This document shows positions 37,037-64,000 of a DNA stretch of 64,000 bases, in pieces; within the stretch, counting starts at the first letter, position 1, and every line of letters starts with the position of its first letter. The stretch is from Scylla paramamosain. Taxonomy: Eukaryota; Arthropoda; Malacostraca; Decapoda; Portunidae. A model generated the notes under the pieces. That model did no database searches. It was not told where the DNA came from and worked only from the letters and a program-made list of their open reading frames with translations. Both the position numbers and the translations under genes were made by a program. Where the stretch lies: positions 8,537,501-8,601,500 of the forward strand of contig NC_087157.1 of the NCBI RefSeq assembly GCF_035594125.1, given 5' to 3'.

Positions 37037-37435
37037 CAGTGGTTCCCAATTTTTTTTTTTTTTTTTAATCTTTACCCATTTTTCATATATGATCCTCATC
37101 CATGGCCCCTTTCTCCCCCCACACCACATCTCGTGACTACAGTGACTCTGTAGTCTTACATTTATTAAGAAAATTTTAAAAAAAAAAGGCAATGCCTGTA
37201 ATTTTATCAATTACACCTCATTTTTCTTTTTTTGTTTTCTTTTCCTAAATGCTGAGTTATGGAAACTTGGGATTTACTTTGTCAGATCTCAAATAAACAT
37301 TAAAATGGTACTAATGAAATAATTTGATGCACATAAAATAGTTTCCATAATTTGAGAGTAAGCCTACCTATAATTAAAACTCATAATAATGTATGGCCCC
37401 CCAGTGGGCCATGACCCACAGTTTGGGAACAACTG
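37037..37435. mobile_element. Non-autonomous hAT-type DNA transposon
   Basis: Terminal inverted repeats CAGTGGTTCCCAA (left) and TTGGGAACAACTG (right, one mismatch) flank 399 bp without coding capacity. The flanks are CGCTAGAC and CGTTAGAT, an 8 bp target duplication with 6 of 8 bases equal. TIR and duplication size both fit the hAT superfamily. Confidence 0.8.
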
Positions 37436-37620
37436 CGTTAGATCAAAATTAGAAGAGTTGCGCAGGTGTAAAAGAAGATATTCCGATAAAAGTCGGGAAA
37501 TTTCACGACGTTCTGACAATTGGAAAGGTGAGGAAATGGTTCTGTCTTGCTTCTCAGGTAAAACGGGCGTCCTTTTTTTTTTTTTTTTAAGGTGAAGCAG
37601 GTAAGACTTTTTTTTTTTTG

Positions 37621-38136
37621 CAGATCAAGTCAAACTAATCTCTCCTCATCTCTCTCGCAGGTCAGACTAACTTATCTCCTCCAGGTCAAACTAATTTATC
37701 TCATCCAGGTCAAACTAATCTATCTCTCTTGCAGGTCAAACTAATTTATCTCTTACAGGTCAAACTAATTTATCTCTTGCAGGTCAAATTCAGGTCAAAT
37801 TAATTTATCTCTTGCAGGTCAAACTAATCTATCTCTCTTGCAGGCCAAACTAATCTATCTCTCTCTCTCTCTTGCAGGTCAAACTAATCTATCTCTCTTG
37901 CAGGCCAAACTAATCTATCTCTCTCTCTCTCTCTCTCTCTCTTTTGCAGGTCAAACTAATTTATATTTTCCTGGTCAAACTAATCTATCTCTCTTGCAGG
38001 CCAAGCTAATCTATCTATTTCTCTTTTGCAGGTCAAACTAATTTGTATTTTCCTGGTGAAACTAATCAATCTCTCTTGCAGGTCAAACTAATCTCTCTCT
38101 TACAGGTCAATTTAATCTCTCTCTTGCAAATCAAAC

Positions 38137-38174
<38 letters not shown>

Positions 38175-38190
38175 CAGGTCAAACTAACTG
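37621..38190 (+). repeat. Minisatellite of splice-acceptor-like units, about 21 copies
   Basis: The unit is about 25-30 bp with consensus CTCTCTTGCAGGTCAAACTA then ATCTAT. In several units the CT part has expanded to 8-24 nt or more. Variants carry GGCCAAAC, TTATATTTTCCTGGTC and TTACAGGTC. The ORF-like LSLLQAKLIYLS translation is a by-product. Confidence 0.8.
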
Positions 38191-39658
38191 ATATTTTTAT
38201 CACTATTCTTACTCTGAAGTTTTTTCCCTCTACTCTAACTCTATTACCCGTGGCGTTACCAGGCAACAATGAGCTGCTCGCCACTGTGATACCCCTCCTT
38301 GAGGGGATAATACTCACTTCGGTGAGGGGGGATCTGGAAATACACACATACACCCCGTACACATACTCGTATAAAGACACTCGTTCCTCTGTATCTCTCT
38401 TCTCCATTTCTTTCACCCGTACACATGCACATAAAAGGACACTCGCTTGTTCTCTATTTTCTCTTTTGACTATTTTTTTCCTTTTTTTTTCTGTCTTCTC
38501 TCTTATCTAGCTTTTCTTTATTTATATTTATATCTTCTGTCTCATTAGTGTTCTGCATTTAATATCCTGTTTTCTTATGACAGTAAGATCAGCAACGGTT
38601 GAAGATTCAGGTAGGGATGAGCAAGTGAGCTGCCAGCGGGCGAGGGAGGCCACGCCGCTAGTGAAGGGGATGGCGGATATGGATTGTGTTGCACTTACGT
38701 CCTATGAACTATGTAATGTTAGGTTTTGTTATTATTGTAAATCATACCGCTTAAAAATAAAATATGTATCTGATTCCCTTGCGTATGAGTTTCCAATGTG
38801 TATATAGCGGCGGCTTGGTGGTGAGTGGTTTGGTGAGCGGGGTGTAGATTGGAACACAATGAAGCGAGAGACGGTGGTTCAGTCTGGTGTTCATACGATT
38901 CACGTGGCAATATAGGTCTGGTCTTAAGCCAAGTTATTTAGTAGAATATGAAAATATAACCGAACAACCGAATTCTGTTGGCATAAGGTATCGGGGATTA
39001 CATGTAAGAAAATATGATTTACGACGGTTAACTACAACTGTATGGTGGAAAACTAAGTAACAGAAGAAAGGGTGAAAACTGAGTGGACAACGGAAGAATA
39101 AGTAAAATAAGTTGATTAAAAAAAAATACAGATCGGGTAAAGCAATAGAAACGGAGCACAGAGTTATCTCCGGATGATGGGGAAAACTATGTAAGACATG
39201 AAGACGACGAAGAAAATGGTAGAAATAAATAAAATTGAGACGTGTGGTGGGAGAACTTGCCTGGAATAGCTCAAATACCGAGAGAGGAATAACGAAGCTG
39301 AGAGATGGTAAGTAGTAAAACAGAGATAATAGTATGAGGAAATAGGTTATGACAGTTGCTCTTAACACCCCAGTTAGAGTACAAGGGAGAAAGATCACAA
39401 AGTACCATACTGAACGCATAAGGCAGAGGTGTCATCAGACAATAAGGAAGGTAAATCGCATTAATGAATCCCACTAACGCTGTACTGTACTCCTGAGAAT
39501 AAAGGGATTTATACGCGACAGGCTGTACCATAAACAATTAACAATGAAGCCTCACATCCACATGAAACAGGCAACCACTGTTTTATTACAGGAACGAGGA
39601 AGCTAGGCTGGCAACCATTGGATTTGACGGAGTCACTCAGTATAATGAATTTACTAGT

Positions 39659-39660
<2 letters not shown>
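38191..39660. other. Intergenic stretch, no gene seen
   Basis: AT-rich, with open frames of up to 161 codons on the minus strand (38934-39419) that show no family motif and an aromatic-rich composition typical of chance frames. Confidence 0.4.
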
Positions 39661-39662
<2 letters not shown>

Positions 39663-39740
<78 letters not shown>

Positions 39741-39767
39741 GAGTATATATATATATATATATATATA
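39663..39767. repeat. (TA)n with one ACGAG break
   Basis: 39663-39738 and 39744-39767. Confidence 0.95.
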
Positions 39768-39789
39768 CATTTCTTTCAATAGGATCAAA

Positions 39790-39935
39790 TGGGAGTTGTA
39801 GGGTTTCCAAGACTCTTCGTGATTCTAATGATAAACAGATTCTGCATCATTAGTGGGAAAAATTCCCTTGGAAACCATATAAATAATGTGACCTTTGAAA
39901 ATACTCCTAATGAGGGGCCCAGAATATACAGGATC
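39790..39935 (-). mobile_element. Short TIR element, family M, partial
   Basis: TTCGTGATTCTAATGATAAA, TCTGCATCATTAGTGGGAAA and GTGACCTTTGAAAATACTCC align with the family. It lies just right of a TA array. Confidence 0.5.
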
Positions 39936-41090
39936 AGGCTCTGGGTTTTTTTCTCTCCTAGCATGTACTGTGGCATTAAGGGACACTATTTCACAAGACT
40001 TCAATAATTTTAGTTCACAAAATAAACAGAAGCATGTTAGAAAACGCCCGTTCTATGGTGACATTCTACACCAGACCCAAAGTTCTTGAAGGCTAACAGT
40101 CAGTCCCAGTTACAAGATTCCTAACCATTCACGGCACACTGACACTGAAGTTCAAATTTAAGATTTTCTCCAGATCAACATAAGAATATGTAATGGATAA
40201 CAAAAATATTGACAAATGTAGAATGAAACTACACTTCACTTTTATCATTCAAAGCCATCGTTCTTAATAAAGAAGTAATTTGCAATATAGATTTTATTCT
40301 TGGTGAATGCTTGTGGTGCAAATGCAAGGATGTGGATCAGTGCCTCCTCTCAATTTCCCCTTCACAAGAGATGGCCTGTCATAAAGTCAAGATATACAGG
40401 AATTAGCTATAGTTCCTGCATCTTCGCTATCATACATTTCCCCCATGTAGAGTTTACAGTGAAATGTTTTCAGAGTTGAACGCCTTTCTTCATCTTCTGC
40501 AGCTTTCGTTATATTTATGCAGGGATGCTTTTCCTCTGCCGTCTTGCCACTCAGTCCAAGTAATTTCATGCAGTCCGACCACTTTTATCTGCATCTATTC
40601 ACGTCGTTTCATCATTCCTCCCTTTAATATGCCCATACCTTGTTTACTTTCAACATTTACTACTCTGGCATCTTTTTTTTTCATTACCCATTCTCTTTGC
40701 TTCTAGCATACCAGTCTTTTCCCTGTTGCCTTTACTTCTCGTCTCAATGTTAAATCGTAAGTTCTTCCCCTTAGTTTTAGCACTAACCAATAAGTATCCA
40801 TTTCTTTTATTTCTTCACCCTGACTGCAGTATTATGGGACCCCAAATATTTAAACTCCGCTTAATCCTGTCAAGCATCTATATTAATCATTCCAGTTTTA
40901 TGTTAGATCAGAAATAGTCATTCCTATACCACTCCTTTTTCCTCCATTGCTCTTCTTTAGTGTCCCAACATCATGCTCCATCTTTTATATCGTCACCAAA
41001 TACTATCATCCATAAATGTCAACTCTCATAAACCACTAATTAGAAAGATAAAATAAAATTTCAACATCCTTCAGATGACTGTATTAAAAA
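39936..41090. other. 3' flank of RpL22, no gene seen
   Basis: AT-rich unique-looking sequence between the family M copy and the RpL22 stop codon. It probably includes the RpL22 3'UTR. Confidence 0.4.
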
Positions 41091-48712
<7,622 letters not shown>

Positions 48713-48730
48713 GGCTGCTCCGCGTTCCTG

Positions 48731-48740
48731 AGGGAAAGAC
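48731..48740 (-). promoter_or_regulatory. Probable 5' TOP / initiator of RpL22
   Basis: The minus strand reads GTCTTTCCCT about 20-30 bases upstream of the ATG. Ribosomal protein mRNAs usually start at a C within a short pyrimidine tract, the TOP signal of mTOR/LARP1 translational control, and arthropod ribosomal protein promoters use a TCT initiator. The assignment is by position and composition only. Confidence 0.5.
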
Positions 48741-49279
48741 CGGTCACCGTCTGCTGCCTCTCGAACATCACCAGATCCACACCATTGTTTCGTCATCTGA
48801 ATTTATATTATTATCTTTTATCCATCAAAAAAAACAAATTATCATATGTAAAAAATATTATTTGATATTTTTCTATGCCTATAATTGTGTTTAAATGCTT
48901 TAATACAAATTACGCATATAAGAGCAGCCATATAAAAATATGTACCCTATTCCATTACTCATAGTACTTAATTGATATTTTTATAACTGAATATTTTGAA
49001 ATTATATATTTTTACATTTATTCATATATTCTTTTCTGCAAATAAAAATCAGATGATGGTAACTGTAGATATAGATTTCCAGGTACTATTTACTGAATGC
49101 ATGACGTGGGTCAGCTGATTGGCCTATCATACAAATACATATATTATCTAATACGTGTAAATGGTACAAGTACACGATATAGGGCATAGTTTGAGTAAAG
49201 TCTATAAGTTATTGACAAGAAGAGCGAGGACCAATGAGTGGGCGCAGAAGGGCGAGAGCGCGGCAGTGCGCAGACGTCA
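48741..49279. promoter_or_regulatory. Divergent promoter region between RpL22 and synaptobrevin
   Basis: About 540 bp separate the probable start of RpL22 from synaptobrevin exon 1. The synaptobrevin side has a CCAAT box (49231-49235), an NRF1-like TGCGCA (49267-49272) and a CRE-like ACGTCA (49274-49279). No microsatellite interrupts it. The element calls rest on motif matches only. Confidence 0.5.
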
Positions 49280-49334
49280 CCAAAGGCCTCCATTTTTGTT
49301 TAGATATTTAATTTAGAGCTCACTTCTACGGGAA

Positions 49335-49336
<2 letters not shown>
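49280..49336 (+). CDS. Syb: Synaptobrevin exon 1 (5'UTR plus first two bases of ATG)
   Basis: The segment ends GGGAAAT followed by a GTAAGT donor (49337). Exon 2 begins at 54447 with GTCAACTGAAG after a TTACAG acceptor. Joining them gives ATG TCA ACT GAA, placing a start codon across the intron in frame with the whole SNARE reading frame. There is no other in-frame ATG near the start of exon 2. Vertebrate VAMP genes likewise end exon 1 at or within the initiator codon. The 5' end of the exon is a guess. Confidence 0.7.
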
Positions 49337-63969
<14,633 letters not shown>

Positions 63970-64000
63970 AAAGTAAGCTAACTATCGTGAATGCAACAGA

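Noticed and set aside
37838..38510. LSLLQAKLIYLS repeat protein
   Set aside because: Produced by the 26 bp minisatellite; frame changes with CT expansions.
38934..39419. 161-codon minus-strand frame resembling a membrane protein
   Set aside because: AT-rich sequence easily gives Phe/Leu/Tyr-rich frames; no start context, no family match recognised.

Overview
The window is arthropod nuclear DNA, most probably from a decapod crustacean and plausibly a crab. This is inferred from three things: very dense long dinucleotide microsatellites, a short interstitial block of the arthropod telomere pentamer TTAGG, and several copies of one Jockey/BS-like non-LTR retrotransposon. The species cannot be fixed from sequence alone. 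Most long open frames are translated microsatellites (SLSLSL, ERERER, YIYIYI, VCVCV, poly-E) and are not genes.

Two host genes are well supported, both at the right end and arranged head to head. RpL22 (minus strand, coding 48712 down to 41091, four coding exons, 152 aa) encodes 60S ribosomal protein L22. A synaptobrevin/VAMP gene (plus strand, from 49335 to at least 63361, running to or past the window edge) encodes the vesicular R-SNARE. Their start codons are about 620 bp apart, so they probably share a divergent promoter. That promoter lies in a 4.6 kb stretch without long microsatellites. The main discovery is in synaptobrevin. The exon for the first half of the SNARE motif is present twice (56052-56130 and 59050-59128), with the same 79 nt length, the same phase and only three amino-acid differences. 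This is the layout of mutually exclusive exons. The gene also has a start codon split by its first intron and a GC-AG intron.

Left and centre (1-41000) is accessory DNA. It holds one nearly complete Jockey-like LINE (about 3951-7295, minus), several truncated pieces of the same family, a CR1-like relic (1900-2250), and non-autonomous DNA transposons: a hAT-type element with 8 bp target duplication, two piggyBac-type elements with TTAA, and a family of at least eight short elements sharing terminal inverted repeats. Several previously unnamed degenerate tandem arrays with units of about 26 to 180 bp occur at 11770-12640, 13700-14560, 16776-17200, 21950-22170, 24130-24540, 34550-35160 and 37621-38190. 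A few exon-like pieces are possible but unproven: a signal-peptide first exon on the minus strand at 28783-28832, an open segment at 22787-23016, and a spliced-looking unit at about 36240-37000.

Right end (41000-64000) contains the two genes, whose large introns carry a 3'-deleted LINE copy, a 3'-end LINE copy, a tRNA-derived SINE, a Tc1/mariner-type element, a three-copy 74 bp repeat, and TA, GA and CT arrays up to 200 bp long.
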